Shown: piece by piece, positions 1 through 7,149 of the stretch
How the letters are laid out: every line of letters begins with the position of its first letter
Position numbering within the stretch: position 1 is the first letter of the stretch
Assembly (NCBI RefSeq): GCF_021602345.1
Contig: NZ_BQID01000001.1
Coordinates: 186,001-250,000, forward strand
Length of the DNA: 64,000 bases
DNA from: Pseudomonas pharyngis
Lineage (GTDB): Bacteria; Pseudomonadota; Gammaproteobacteria; Pseudomonadales; Pseudomonadaceae
Direction of reading: 5' to 3'
Program-made: the position numbers and the translations under genes
Notes under the pieces: generated by a model
Told to the model about the DNA's origin: nothing
The model's input: the letters and a program-made list of their open reading frames with translations, nothing else
The model's database searches: none

Positions 1-536
1 AATTTCAATGCCATTCTAACTACTGGCAGTGCCGACGTTGTCGTTTCGGTCAACGGCCCTTTCAAAGCTGACAATCTATTAATATTTGAGCAACACGACG
101 AAAGCATTAAACTACTTTTCACGAATAATGGGACAACTAACGGTGACCTGGGAGTTTCTTTTACAATCCCAAAAAGAAATGGAAGATATTCGGGCCAGGT
201 CGATCTCATCGGGTATACCGCTTACGCGGCCTATCTTTATAGAATGGGATCCGCAACAGGATTTCTTGATTCAATAGAAGGGCATTACGATGTGGAACAT
301 AACCCGGCGAACCAGGAATTAACCGGCAGATTTTATTTCATCGTATGGAACAATCAAGGTTACAAAGCCCCGATTGATGTAACTTTTACAGCTCAAGGCT
401 ATTCCCAACAATCCGCCCCAGCTATTTGACTGTCTACTCAGGTGGTGAGACCCGAGAGCTGACCCTGCCAAGTAATACCTACCGCCCAGATACGTTGATC
501 CTCACCCCTACCTCCTTCACCGTTGCCCAACCTTAA
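1..536 (+). pseudogene. 5'-truncated, frameshifted hypothetical gene
   Basis: The first frame is open from base 1 to a TGA at 427-429, so the gene begins outside the window. It encodes about 142 residues with no family I recognise. From about base 420 a second frame gives a convincing C-terminus (SYLTVYSGGETRELTLPSN..., stop TAA at 534-536). Restoring one C in the CCCC run at 417-419 would join the two into one protein. I read this as a one-base deletion in the homopolymer; a sequencing error is the alternative. Composition is A+T-rich compared with core genes, in keeping with the accessory character of 1-2900. Confidence 0.6.
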
Positions 537-542
537 ACGTCA

Positions 543-629
543 GCCGCTTAAAGACACTTCGCGTTACTTCATCCAGCCGTAAACTTGTGCCATTGCCTAC
601 CAGCACGCCAGACTCCACCGGTTTGGAGA
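543..629 (+). repeat. Diverged ~90-bp repeat, copy A
   Basis: It begins a few bases after the stop at 536 and resembles 815-913. Shared blocks in the same order include TTAAA, CGCGT, GCCTACC, ACGCCAGA and CCGG-TTG. Both copies can be read in one open frame (LKTLRVTSSSRKLVPLPTST here), so they may descend from a repeated gene end. The function is unknown. Confidence 0.5.
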
Positions 630-690
630 ACCAAAGAGAACCAGAGGCAACCGAAGGGGACGGAACCAAAGGCAACAGATTTATTTATCA

Positions 691-795
691 GCTCTGTATT
701 TCAAGGCGGGCGTGTATGTGCAGGACAACACCGGGTACACCAGTGAGGGTGGGCAGGTGACGTTCAGCAAGCTGGATATCGATCACGATAGATAG
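691..795 (+). pseudogene. PL7 alginate lyase-like C-terminal remnant
   Basis: This frame encodes ALYFKAGVYVQDNTGYTSEG followed by GQVTFSKLDIDHDR and a TAG stop at 793-795. The YFKAGVY block and the strand ending in VTFSKL are typical of the C-terminus of polysaccharide lyase family 7 (alginate/polyguluronate lyase). Nothing resembling the remaining roughly 190 residues lies upstream: the same frame before 691 reads into arginine-rich nonsense. It is a 3' fragment left after deletion or rearrangement and will not be active. The assignment rests on remembered family sequence, not a search. Confidence 0.65.
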
Positions 796-814
796 CGGCG
801 GCGCGCACGTTTAA

Positions 815-913
815 GGCCGCTGTTTAAAAGCAGTGCGCGTAACGTCCCGAAGCCTACAACGGCTTGCGTCACGGCCTACCGGTACGCCAGAATCCGCCGG
901 CTTGTGCGCCTGG
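815..913 (+). repeat. Diverged ~90-bp repeat, copy B
   Basis: This is the partner of 543-629. It lies about 20 bases after the stop of the PL7 remnant and encodes LKAVRVTSRSLQRLASRPTG in the matching frame. Both copies follow directly on a broken gene, which suggests one ancestral tail unit copied along with decaying neighbours. The sequence after it (914-1080) holds a CGGG...CCCG hairpin near 958-976 and no convincing gene. Confidence 0.5.
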
Positions 914-1085
914 AGGGCCATCGGTAACTTGATTCGGGTCACTGATTCGCAGTGATCGGGTTTAGTAGCCCGTGGTGTTTTCAGCTACGTGCAACGCGCT
1001 ATCCATCAGACGTTCCCGTTTGATTGTGATGGCGGCTGTGTGCAGGGCGCTTCGGCGCGCCGGTCAATGCTGAATACTCCCCGGT

Positions 1086-1140
1086 CTACTAACCTGCGCA
1101 CAGCTGCCACCCTTCTTTTAGTAGGGAAGGACCGGCAGCT
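1086..1140 (+). ncRNA. Candidate pseudoknot leader RNA, copy 1
   Basis: Stem 1 pairs CTACTAA (1086-1092) with TTAGTAG (1118-1124). The 25-base loop starts CCTGCGCACAGCTGCCACCC. Within it AGCTGCC (1102-1108) is complementary to GGCAGCT (1134-1140), which lies outside stem 1, so the two helices form an H-type pseudoknot. A competing hairpin (CCTTC 1111-1115 with GAAGG 1126-1130) is also possible. The element ends 21 bases before the DUF6124 start at 1162 and just before its ribosome binding site AGGAG (1147-1151). A second copy with a different but still complementary stem 1 precedes the gene at 45388. The structure is inferred by eye; no ligand or protein partner is known to me. Confidence 0.55.
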
Positions 1141-1161
1141 CCTTACAGGAGTTTTCAGCAT

Positions 1162-1524
1162 ATGTTCAAAATTACACCGAATCCGCCAGAAACCGATCTG
1201 GCCTCCCCCTACGATCCCCTCGACCCCACCAAACTCAACGAAGCAGCCGAACGCGCCCTCGACCACTACCTCTGCCCCGGCGCCCGCATCATGGCCACGG
1301 TCAACGAGCCCGACCGCATGTACTTCGCCAACCCCGCCTACAACACCGAATCCCTGCTGGCCAACGCCAGCGAAACCCTCGGCTCCGCCAGCGAAATGCT
1401 CAACAACTTCGCCGCCACCCTCCCTCCCGCCGACCGCAAAACCGCGATAGGCATTGCGCAACTGGTGATGCTTGGGGAATTGGCGGTGAATCAGGCGCTG
1501 GATCATGTTGAGCTGACGCCGTAA
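1162..1524 (+). CDS. DUF6124 family protein
   Basis: A 120-residue acidic protein of the Pseudomonas DUF6124 type, with no known biochemical role. The opening MFKITPNPPE, the AAERALDHY block and LLANASE around residues 55-61 are the family features. It shares MFK-TPNPP, AAERA and the NASE block with the paralogue at 45388-45750. There is no signal peptide or membrane segment, so it is probably cytosolic and helical. The start is set by AGGAG at 1147-1151, ten bases upstream. The leader at 1086-1140 suggests post-transcriptional control. It stands alone, followed by its own terminator. Confidence 0.85.
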   Translation: MFKITPNPPETDLASPYDPLDPTKLNEAAERALDHYLCPGARIMATVNEPDRMYFANPAYNTESLLANASETLGSASEMLNNFAATLPPADRKTAIGIAQLVMLGELAVNQALDHVELTP

Positions 1525-1545
1525 CCGGGAACCGGCTACACAAGG

Positions 1546-1570
1546 AAACCGCCTCTCGGCGGTTTTCTTT
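1546..1570 (+). terminator. Rho-independent terminator after DUF6124 gene
   Basis: CCGCC (1549-1553) pairs with GGCGG (1558-1562) across a TCTC loop, extended by AAA/TTT and followed by a T-rich run. It lies 22 bases after the stop. Confidence 0.85.
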
Positions 1571-1801
1571 CAAATCTGAAGTCACTAGCTTTTGCTGCGT
1601 TTTCTCCACTCGAAATAAAAACCTGCTTTCTAATTCTCAATAAATCATCTCACCTGTAAAAACTGACAGTTGGCAATCCGCTTTCGCTCATCAACAATAA
1701 TGGTGCACCCAAAAACTCCACAACAATAAGTTATCAAGCATTGGCCCGTTTCGATTCAAAAAACTTCTGCATAAAACACTTGATAAACACTGGAGAAAAA
1801 A

Positions 1802-2230
1802 ATGCCAACGTTAACGAGCATCCTTCAACCAGCGGTTTCCGGCATCAACCCCGGCTCACAACCAAAAATATACAATGCGCAACCGCCCGGCTCGTTTGCT
1901 ACAGGCCCGCAAGTGATGCCAACCTTCAAATTTTCCAATAACTACATGGTGCTTTACCACCTGCTCGACCCCGACACCCGAGTAAATGACGTAATTACCT
2001 ATTACACTTATCCGATCCCTTCGGCGGGCATCCCTACCGTCACGATTTGTACTGTAACGCTAACCCTGCAATATCTGACACCCTGCATTAACAACAAACG
2101 GGAACACTTTGAGTTCGAGGCATTTTATAAATTTCCTCGACCAGGGACCTACGACGTTTATTTTGAACAAGTAAATGCCAGCGGCACCTATAACGTAATT
2201 TCGCAAAACCTTCGCTTCATTGTTCAATAG
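1802..2230 (+). CDS. Orphan hypothetical protein, A+T-rich
   Basis: A 142-residue protein that I cannot assign. It starts at an ATG preceded by GGAG with about 6 bases spacing. It is rich in Tyr, Thr, Pro and Asn, has few charges, and contains alternating hydrophobic stretches (VMPTFKFSNNYMVLYHLL; GTYDVYFEQVNASGTYNVI) suggesting a beta-sandwich. There is no clear signal peptide. Codon use is A+T-rich like the fragment at 1-429, and unlike the core genes. It is flanked by terminators on both sides, so it is a single-gene unit. Recent acquisition is likely, function unknown. Confidence 0.6.
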   Translation: MPTLTSILQPAVSGINPGSQPKIYNAQPPGSFATGPQVMPTFKFSNNYMVLYHLLDPDTRVNDVITYYTYPIPSAGIPTVTICTVTLTLQYLTPCINNKREHFEFEAFYKFPRPGTYDVYFEQVNASGTYNVISQNLRFIVQ

Positions 2231-2280
2231 AGAAAAAGACTCTCATCTAACGACGATGAAAGTGGGCCGGCTAAATCCCG

Positions 2281-2316
2281 ACCATAAAAACCCGCCTCAC
2301 GGCGGTTTTTTATGGT
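2281..2316. terminator. Bidirectional terminator between convergent units
   Basis: A nearly perfect 16-bp inverted repeat (one mismatch) around TCAC, with A tracts on one side and T tracts on the other. It can stop transcription from 1802-2230 and from the minus-strand fba fragment. Confidence 0.85.
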
Positions 2317-2334
2317 CGCGGTAAACGCTAAGAC

Positions 2335-2613
2335 TTAGTTAACCTTCGCGTTCAACTCACCCTTCAGATAACGCTGATACATCGACTCCAGCGAGATCGA
2401 CTTGATCTTCGAAGCGTTGCCAGCGGTACCGAAAGCTTCGTAGCGAGCGATACATACATCGCGCATCGCCTTGACGGTTTCGCCGAAGAATTTACGCGGG
2501 TCGAACTCGCTCGGGTTGGTGGCCATCAAGCGACGCATGGCGCCGGCGGATGCCAGGCGCAGGTCGGTGTCGATGTTGACCTTGCGCACGCCGTGCTTGA
2601 TGCCTTCGACGAT
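2335..2613 (-). pseudogene. Duplicated 3' fragment of fba
   Basis: These 279 bases match the last 279 bases of the intact fba gene (2920-3198) with no gaps, only scattered substitutions. The encoded tail differs at three positions (Ala for Thr in RLAS-GAM, Ser for Pro and Ser for Ala near KIK-ISLE). Similarity stops sharply at 2613, after the codons for IVEGIKHG. The fragment lacks the first three quarters of the enzyme, including the HQDHG active-site block. It looks like a scar of recombination or of an element inserted at the 3' end of fba. The divergence argues against a very recent tandem duplication. Confidence 0.85.
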
Positions 2614-2653
2614 CCGTCTGCGGTAAGCCTACGAAACACTACCCCTACGAGAA

Positions 2654-2701
2654 TGTTGTGCTAACGTAACATACATATATTTATGTTCCGGTAGCAGCAC
2701 A
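2654..2701. repeat. Imperfect 19-bp inverted repeat
   Basis: Arms 2654-2672 and 2683-2701 match at about 14 of 19 positions around an A+T-only loop. It lies next to the breakpoint of the fba fragment and could be a remnant terminal repeat or a simple hairpin. Confidence 0.4.
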
Positions 2702-2838
2702 TGGATTATGTTTTGTTGATCGCTCGCCTTGGCGACCAGTTGCGCGAAAAGCGTATTCGCCGATATCGGGAACAGGCGCCTCATGTGGTGAGTGCCATTG
2801 AGCGAGCAGCAGCGCCGTTTACTCTGACTTTTGGATAG
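2701..2838 (+). pseudogene. Small orphan reading frame, probable gene remnant
   Basis: A 45-codon frame with a coding-like, charged sequence: IARLGDQLREKRIRRYREQ followed by APHVVSAIERAAAPFTLTFG and TAG at 2836-2838. There is no ribosome binding site before the ATG, and an in-frame stop lies three codons upstream. It therefore looks like the C-terminal tail of a larger protein whose 5' part was lost. I do not recognise the family. It sits between the truncated fba copy and the intact fba, inside the putative insertion scar. Confidence 0.35.
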
Positions 2839-2867
2839 CCTCATGACCCGAGGATATCGTCGCTCAT

Positions 2868-2895
2868 AAAAAATCCGCCTCTCGGCGGATTTTTT
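2868..2895. terminator. Bidirectional terminator downstream of fba
   Basis: A perfect 12-bp inverted repeat (2868-2879 and 2884-2895) around TCTC, with A6 and T6 ends. It serves fba on the minus strand and blocks read-through from the left. Confidence 0.9.
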
Positions 2896-2919
2896 ATTCA
2901 GTCAGCTCAACACCCAGTC

Positions 2920-3984
2920 TCAATTGACCTTGGCGTTCAACTCACCCTTCAGATAACGCTGGTACATGGCTTCCAGCGAGATCGGCTTGATCTTCGAAGC
3001 GTTGCCAGCGGTACCGAAAGCTTCGTAACGAGCGATACATACGTCGCGCATCGCCTTCACGGTTTCGCCGAAGAATTTACGTGGGTCGAACTCGCTCGGG
3101 TTGGTGGCCATCAGGCGACGCATGGCGCCGGTGGATGCCAGACGCAGGTCGGTGTCGATGTTGACCTTGCGCACGCCGTGCTTGATGCCTTCGACGATTT
3201 CTTCAACCGGCACGCCGTAGGTTTCTTTGATGTCGCCGCCGTACTGGTTGATGATCGCCAGCCACTCTTGCGGAACCGACGAGGAACCGTGCATCACCAG
3301 GTGGGTGTTGGGGATGCGTTTGTGGATTTCCTTGATGCGATCGATCGCCAGCACGTCACCGGTAGGTGGCTTGGTGAACTTGTAGGCGCCGTGGCTGGTG
3401 CCGATGGCGATGGCCAGGGCATCAACTTGGGTCTTCTTGACGAAGTCAGCGGCTTCTTCCGGGTCGGTCAGCATCTGGCTGTGATCCAGAACGCCTTCGG
3501 CGCCGATGCCGTCTTCTTCACCGGCCATGCCGGTTTCCAGCGAACCCAGGCAGCCCAGCTCGCCTTCAACCGAAACGCCGCAGGCGTGAGCCATGGCCAC
3601 GGTTTGTTGGGTAACGCGGACGTTGTATTCGTAGTCGGTCGGGGTCTTGCCGTCTTCGCCGAGGGAGCCGTCCATCATGACCGAGCTGAAGCCCAGCTGG
3701 ATCGAGCGTTGGCAGACGTCAGGGCTGGTGCCGTGGTCCTGGTGCATGCACACCGGGATGTGCGGGAATTCTTCGATTGCCGCCAGGATCAGGTGACGCA
3801 GGAACGGGGCGCCGGCGTATTTGCGGGCACCGGCCGAAGCCTGGACGATCACCGGGGAGTCAGTCTTGTCAGCGGCTTCCATGATGGCGCGCATCTGCTC
3901 AAGGTTGTTGACGTTGAAGGCTGGAACGCCGTAGCCGAACTCGGCTGCGTGGTCCAGCATCTGGCGCATGCTGATAAGTGCCAT
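2920..3984 (-). CDS. fba: Class II fructose-1,6-bisphosphate aldolase
   Basis: A 354-residue metal-dependent aldolase that reversibly cleaves fructose-1,6-bisphosphate to dihydroxyacetone phosphate and glyceraldehyde-3-phosphate. The [10 protein letters not shown] block near residues 79-88 carries the catalytic Asp and a metal-binding His. The length and the start [10 protein letters not shown] fit class II enzymes, and GGGAG precedes the ATG. It is the last of a minus-strand glycolytic group (tkt, epd, pgk, fba). In Pseudomonas it serves gluconeogenesis and triose recycling because glycolysis by phosphofructokinase is absent. Its 3' end is duplicated at 2335-2613. Confidence 0.97.
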   Translation of the reverse strand: MALISMRQMLDHAAEFGYGVPAFNVNNLEQMRAIMEAADKTDSPVIVQASAGARKYAGAPFLRHLILAAIEEFPHIPVCMHQDHGTSPDVCQRSIQLGFSSVMMDGSLGEDGKTPTDYEYNVRVTQQTVAMAHACGVSVEGELGCLGSLETGMAGEEDGIGAEGVLDHSQMLTDPEEAADFVKKTQVDALAIAIGTSHGAYKFTKPPTGDVLAIDRIKEIHKRIPNTHLVMHGSSSVPQEWLAIINQYGGDIKETYGVPVEEIVEGIKHGVRKVNIDTDLRLASTGAMRRLMATNPSEFDPRKFFGETVKAMRDVCIARYEAFGTAGNASKIKPISLEAMYQRYLKGELNAKVN

Positions 3985-4109
3985 TGTGTGTGTCTCTCCC
4001 GGTTTGGGTCGTTAATCGTGCCAGCCTGCCGGAGCGGCGGCGGCTATTCAAGTGATTGCAGATCGGGGGTTGAGGCCCGGCCTGGTGATTCGATAAAGCA
4101 AATTCTGTT

Positions 4110-4442
4110 TTATTCGGCTTTGCAGCCCCGACCGATCAAATCATTGGTGGCGACCCAGTAGACCAGGCCTTCATTACCTTTGATGTGAAACGCCAGCATG
4201 TCGTCGCTGTACAGCGCGCCCGAGGCGCCCGGCTCTTCTTTCAGGCGATAGACCTGATCACCGCCGCCCAGGCGTACATCGACTTCCTTGCGGGCGGCAT
4301 CGGTGAAGCGCCACAGCACCTTGGCCTGGCTGTCGCAGGTCCAGGTGGTCCAGTTATCCACAGGGGCGGATGACTGGAACGGGTTCCACTGCGCGCAACC
4401 ACCCAACAATCCCAGTGCCGCAACGGCGATCAAGCCTTTCAT
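4110..4442 (-). CDS. MliC-type lysozyme inhibitor lipoprotein
   Basis: A 110-residue lipoprotein with a signal peptide ending in LLGGC (Cys16 is the lipidated residue). The mature part contains the compact MliC pattern: WTCDSQAKVLWRF, the YRLKEEPGASGALYSDD segment and a conserved GLVYW strand. Two further cysteines (in WTCDS and RGCKAE) could form the family disulfide. Members bind and block C-type lysozyme in the periplasm. It lies in the gap between pgk and fba with another small lipoprotein, probably read through from pgk. The MliC assignment is by motif memory. Confidence 0.75.
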   Translation of the reverse strand: MKGLIAVAALGLLGGCAQWNPFQSSAPVDNWTTWTCDSQAKVLWRFTDAARKEVDVRLGGGDQVYRLKEEPGASGALYSDDMLAFHIKGNEGLVYWVATNDLIGRGCKAE

Positions 4443-4499
4443 CCGTGTTCCTCGACCGGCAGCGCAGGCCGCCGGCCCTGAGTTAAAGAGTCAGACCGG

Positions 4500-4721
4500 T
4501 CAAGGACAACCATGTTCCTTGGCCGGGGTTTGCGTCTCGTATTTGTCCAGACCGTCCGGGCCCGAGCGCTTGTTCAGCACCGGGTTGGTTTCGGCCTGCC
4601 AGTCGGCCTGGTAGCAGCCTTTCTGTGCCTCGCCCGGTGCCGGTGTCGGCTCGGCCTTCGGGTTACTCCCGCAGGCCGCCAGCGTACCGGTCAGCAGCAA
4701 CAGCGCTAACGACTTGACCAT
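4500..4721 (-). CDS. Small hypothetical lipoprotein
   Basis: A 73-residue protein starting MVKSLALLLLTGTLAAC, a classic lipoprotein signal with Cys17 as the modified residue. The mature peptide is proline- and lysine-rich at first and has two more cysteines (KGCYQ and the near-terminal HGCP) that could pair. AGGAG lies eight bases before this ATG; a longer frame upstream has no such site and overlaps pgk. It starts 34 bases after the pgk stop and is probably cotranscribed. The function is unknown. Confidence 0.75.
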   Translation of the reverse strand: MVKSLALLLLTGTLAACGSNPKAEPTPAPGEAQKGCYQADWQAETNPVLNKRSGPDGLDKYETQTPAKEHGCP

Positions 4722-4755
4722 CTGAACACTCCTTTGCCTGGCCAATCGGGCGGCC

Positions 4756-5919
4756 TCAGGCCTTGGCCCGGCTTTCCAGAACTTCAACGGCCGGCAGCAC
4801 CTTGCCTTCGACGAATTCGAGGAACGCGCCACCGCCGGTGGAAATGTAGGAGATCTTTTCAGCCACGCCATATTTATCGATGGCCGCCAGGGTGTCGCCA
4901 CCGCCGGCAATCGAGAACGCCGCGCTTTCGGCGATGGCTTCGGCCAGCACTTTGGTGCCGTTGCCGAACTGGTCGAATTCGAACACGCCGACCGGGCCGT
5001 TCCACAGGATGGTTTTCGACGACTTCAGCAGTTCGGCGAAGTTGGCCGCGGTTTGCGGGCCGATGTCGAGAATCATGTCGTCGGCAGCCACGTCAGCGAT
5101 CAGCTTGACGGTCGCTTCGGCGCTTTCAGCGAATTCCTTGGCAACCACCACGTCCACCGGCAGCGGCACGCTGACCTTGGCGGCAATGGCGCGAGCGGTG
5201 TCCAGCAGGTCCGGCTCGTACAGCGACTTGCCGACCGGGTGACCGGCCGCAGCCAGGAAGGTGTTGGCGATGCCGCCGCCGACGATCAGTTGATCGCAGA
5301 TTTGGCTCAGGCTGTTCAGCACGTCGAGTTTGGTCGAGACCTTGGAGCCGGCAACGATGGCCGCCATTGGCTTGGCCGGGGCGCCCAGGGCTTTGCCCAG
5401 TGCGTCCAGCTCAGCGGCGAGCAGCGGGCCGGCAGCGGCGACTTTGGCGAACTTGGCCACGCCGTGGGTCGAACCTTCGGCGCGGTGAGCGGTGCCGAAA
5501 GCGTCCATCACGAACACGTCGCACAGGGCGGCGTATTGCTGGGCCAGTTCGTCGGCGTTCTTTTTCTCGCCCTTGTTGAAGCGCACGTTTTCGAACAGCA
5601 CGATGTCGCCGGCCTTGACGTCTACGCCGCCCAGGTAGTCGGCCACCAGCGGCACTTCGCGGCCCAGGGCGTTGCTCAGGTAGTCGGCGACAGGCTTGAG
5701 GCTGTTCTCGGCGGAGAATTCGCCTTCGGTCGGACGACCCAGGTGCGAGCAGACCATCACGGCCGCGCCTTTTTCCAGGGCCAGCTTGATGGTCGGCAGC
5801 GAAGCCAGGATACGCGCATCGCTGGTGACAACACCGTCCTTGACTGGGACGTTGAGGTCTTCGCGGATCAATACGCGCTTACCTTGCAGATCGAGGTCGG
5901 ACATCTTCAACACGGTCAT
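4756..5919 (-). CDS. pgk: Phosphoglycerate kinase
   Basis: A 387-residue cytosolic kinase interconverting 1,3-bisphosphoglycerate plus ADP and 3-phosphoglycerate plus ATP. The N-terminal [10 protein letters not shown] block and the C-terminal nucleotide site [14 protein letters not shown] are standard, and the length equals that of the E. coli enzyme. I start at the ATG (MTVLKMSDL), which follows AGGAA by nine bases, rather than the in-frame GTG three codons earlier that overlaps the binding site region. It follows epd by 12 bases, so the two are surely one operon. Confidence 0.97.
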   Translation of the reverse strand: MTVLKMSDLDLQGKRVLIREDLNVPVKDGVVTSDARILASLPTIKLALEKGAAVMVCSHLGRPTEGEFSAENSLKPVADYLSNALGREVPLVADYLGGVDVKAGDIVLFENVRFNKGEKKNADELAQQYAALCDVFVMDAFGTAHRAEGSTHGVAKFAKVAAAGPLLAAELDALGKALGAPAKPMAAIVAGSKVSTKLDVLNSLSQICDQLIVGGGIANTFLAAAGHPVGKSLYEPDLLDTARAIAAKVSVPLPVDVVVAKEFAESAEATVKLIADVAADDMILDIGPQTAANFAELLKSSKTILWNGPVGVFEFDQFGNGTKVLAEAIAESAAFSIAGGGDTLAAIDKYGVAEKISYISTGGGAFLEFVEGKVLPAVEVLESRAKA

Positions 5920-5931
5920 GGGTCGCACTTC

Positions 5932-6984
5932 CTACGGTTTTTTTGAAGTCGCTGTTTGCAGATAGTGTTCTGCAACATCCAGCATTCGGTTGGCAAAACC
6001 CCATTCGTTGTCGAACCAGGCCAGGATGTTCACCAGCCGAGGGCCGGAAACGCGGGTCTGACTGGCATCGACGATGGCCGAATGTGGGTCATGGTTGAAA
6101 TCACAACTGGCGTGAGGCAATTCTGTGTAGGCCAACAGACCTTTGAGCGGGCCGCTGGTGGCGGCGTCGCGCAGGATCCGGTTGACCTCGCCGGCGTCGG
6201 TGTCGCTCGCGGTCTGCATCGTGATGTCGAGGCAGGACACGTTGACCGTCGGCACGCGTACGGCTTTGGCCTGAATTCGCCCGGCAAGTTCCGGCAGCAG
6301 GCGCTCGATACCACGCGCCAGACCGGTGGATACCGGGATCACCGACTGGAACGCAGAACGGGTGCGGCGCAGGTCTTCGTGGTGATAGGCGTCGATCACC
6401 GGCTGATCGTTCATCGCCGAGTGAATCGTGGTGATCGATACGTAATCCAGGCCGACCGCCTGATCCAGCAGACGCAACAGCGGCACGCCGCAGTTGGTGG
6501 TGCAGGAGGCGTTGGACACCAGCAGTTCGTCGCCGGTCAGGCAATCCTGATTGACGCCGTAGACGATGGTGGCGTCGACATCCGCCTCGCTGGCCATCGG
6601 CTGCGAAAACAGCACACGCGGCGCGCCGGCGTCGAGGAAACGCTGGCCGTCTGCGCGGGTGTGCCAGGCGCCGGAGCATTCGAGCACCAGATCGACGCCC
6701 AGCGACGCCCAATCGATGCCTTCGGGGGTGGCACTGCGCAGGACCTTCACGCAGTCGCCATTAATATGCAGACAATCGCCGTCGACCTTCACTTCGCCGG
6801 GGAACCGGCCGTGGGTGGAGTCGAAGCGTGTCAGGTATTCGATGCTGGCCATGTCGGCCAGATCGTTGATCGCGACAATTTCAAACCCTGCCGCCGGGCC
6901 TCGCTCGAACAACGCACGCAAGACGCAACGACCAATCCGGCCGTAGCCGTTGAGTGCAACTTTGTAGGGACGCGGTTGAGGCAT
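5932..6984 (-). CDS. epd: Erythrose-4-phosphate dehydrogenase
   Basis: A 350-residue GAPDH-family enzyme oxidising erythrose-4-phosphate to 4-phosphoerythronate, the first step toward pyridoxal phosphate. The NAD-binding NGYGRIGRCVL lies near the N-terminus, the catalytic cysteine is in SNASCTTNC, and a WFDNEWGF segment near the C-terminus is typical. The neighbourhood (tkt upstream, pgk downstream) is the classical epd context and separates it from true gapA. I chose the ATG at 6984 because it gives the usual length and starts MPQPRPYKVALNGYG. A true GAPDH role cannot be fully excluded. Confidence 0.9.
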   Translation of the reverse strand: MPQPRPYKVALNGYGRIGRCVLRALFERGPAAGFEIVAINDLADMASIEYLTRFDSTHGRFPGEVKVDGDCLHINGDCVKVLRSATPEGIDWASLGVDLVLECSGAWHTRADGQRFLDAGAPRVLFSQPMASEADVDATIVYGVNQDCLTGDELLVSNASCTTNCGVPLLRLLDQAVGLDYVSITTIHSAMNDQPVIDAYHHEDLRRTRSAFQSVIPVSTGLARGIERLLPELAGRIQAKAVRVPTVNVSCLDITMQTASDTDAGEVNRILRDAATSGPLKGLLAYTELPHASCDFNHDPHSAIVDASQTRVSGPRLVNILAWFDNEWGFANRMLDVAEHYLQTATSKKP

Positions 6985-7045
6985 GGGGTTCTCGATTACC
7001 GTGGTGAAACCGTCAGTGTTGCGGTGCTTCAACTACCGCTATCGC

Positions 7046-7099
7046 GAGCAGGCTCGCTCCCACAGGAAAATGCATTCCAATGTGGGAGCGAGCCTGCTC
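7046..7099. repeat. REP-type palindromic pair
   Basis: Two 19-bp arms (7046-7064 and 7081-7099) are exact reverse complements with 16 bases between them. It lies in the tkt-epd gap and matches the common Pseudomonas GGGAGCGAGCCTGCTC repeat type. It may also act as a transcript stabiliser. Confidence 0.85.
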
Positions 7100-7149
7100 C
7101 GGGCGGCGTTCCGACGATGGACCGCAGTCCAGACGACAAAACTTCTGGA

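Noticed and set aside
989-1450. A plus-strand frame over the leader and DUF6124 start
   Set aside because: It runs out of frame through the DUF6124 gene and becomes a Pro/Thr/Ser shadow. Only its LRTAAT segment recurs at the second locus, which the conserved RNA loop explains.
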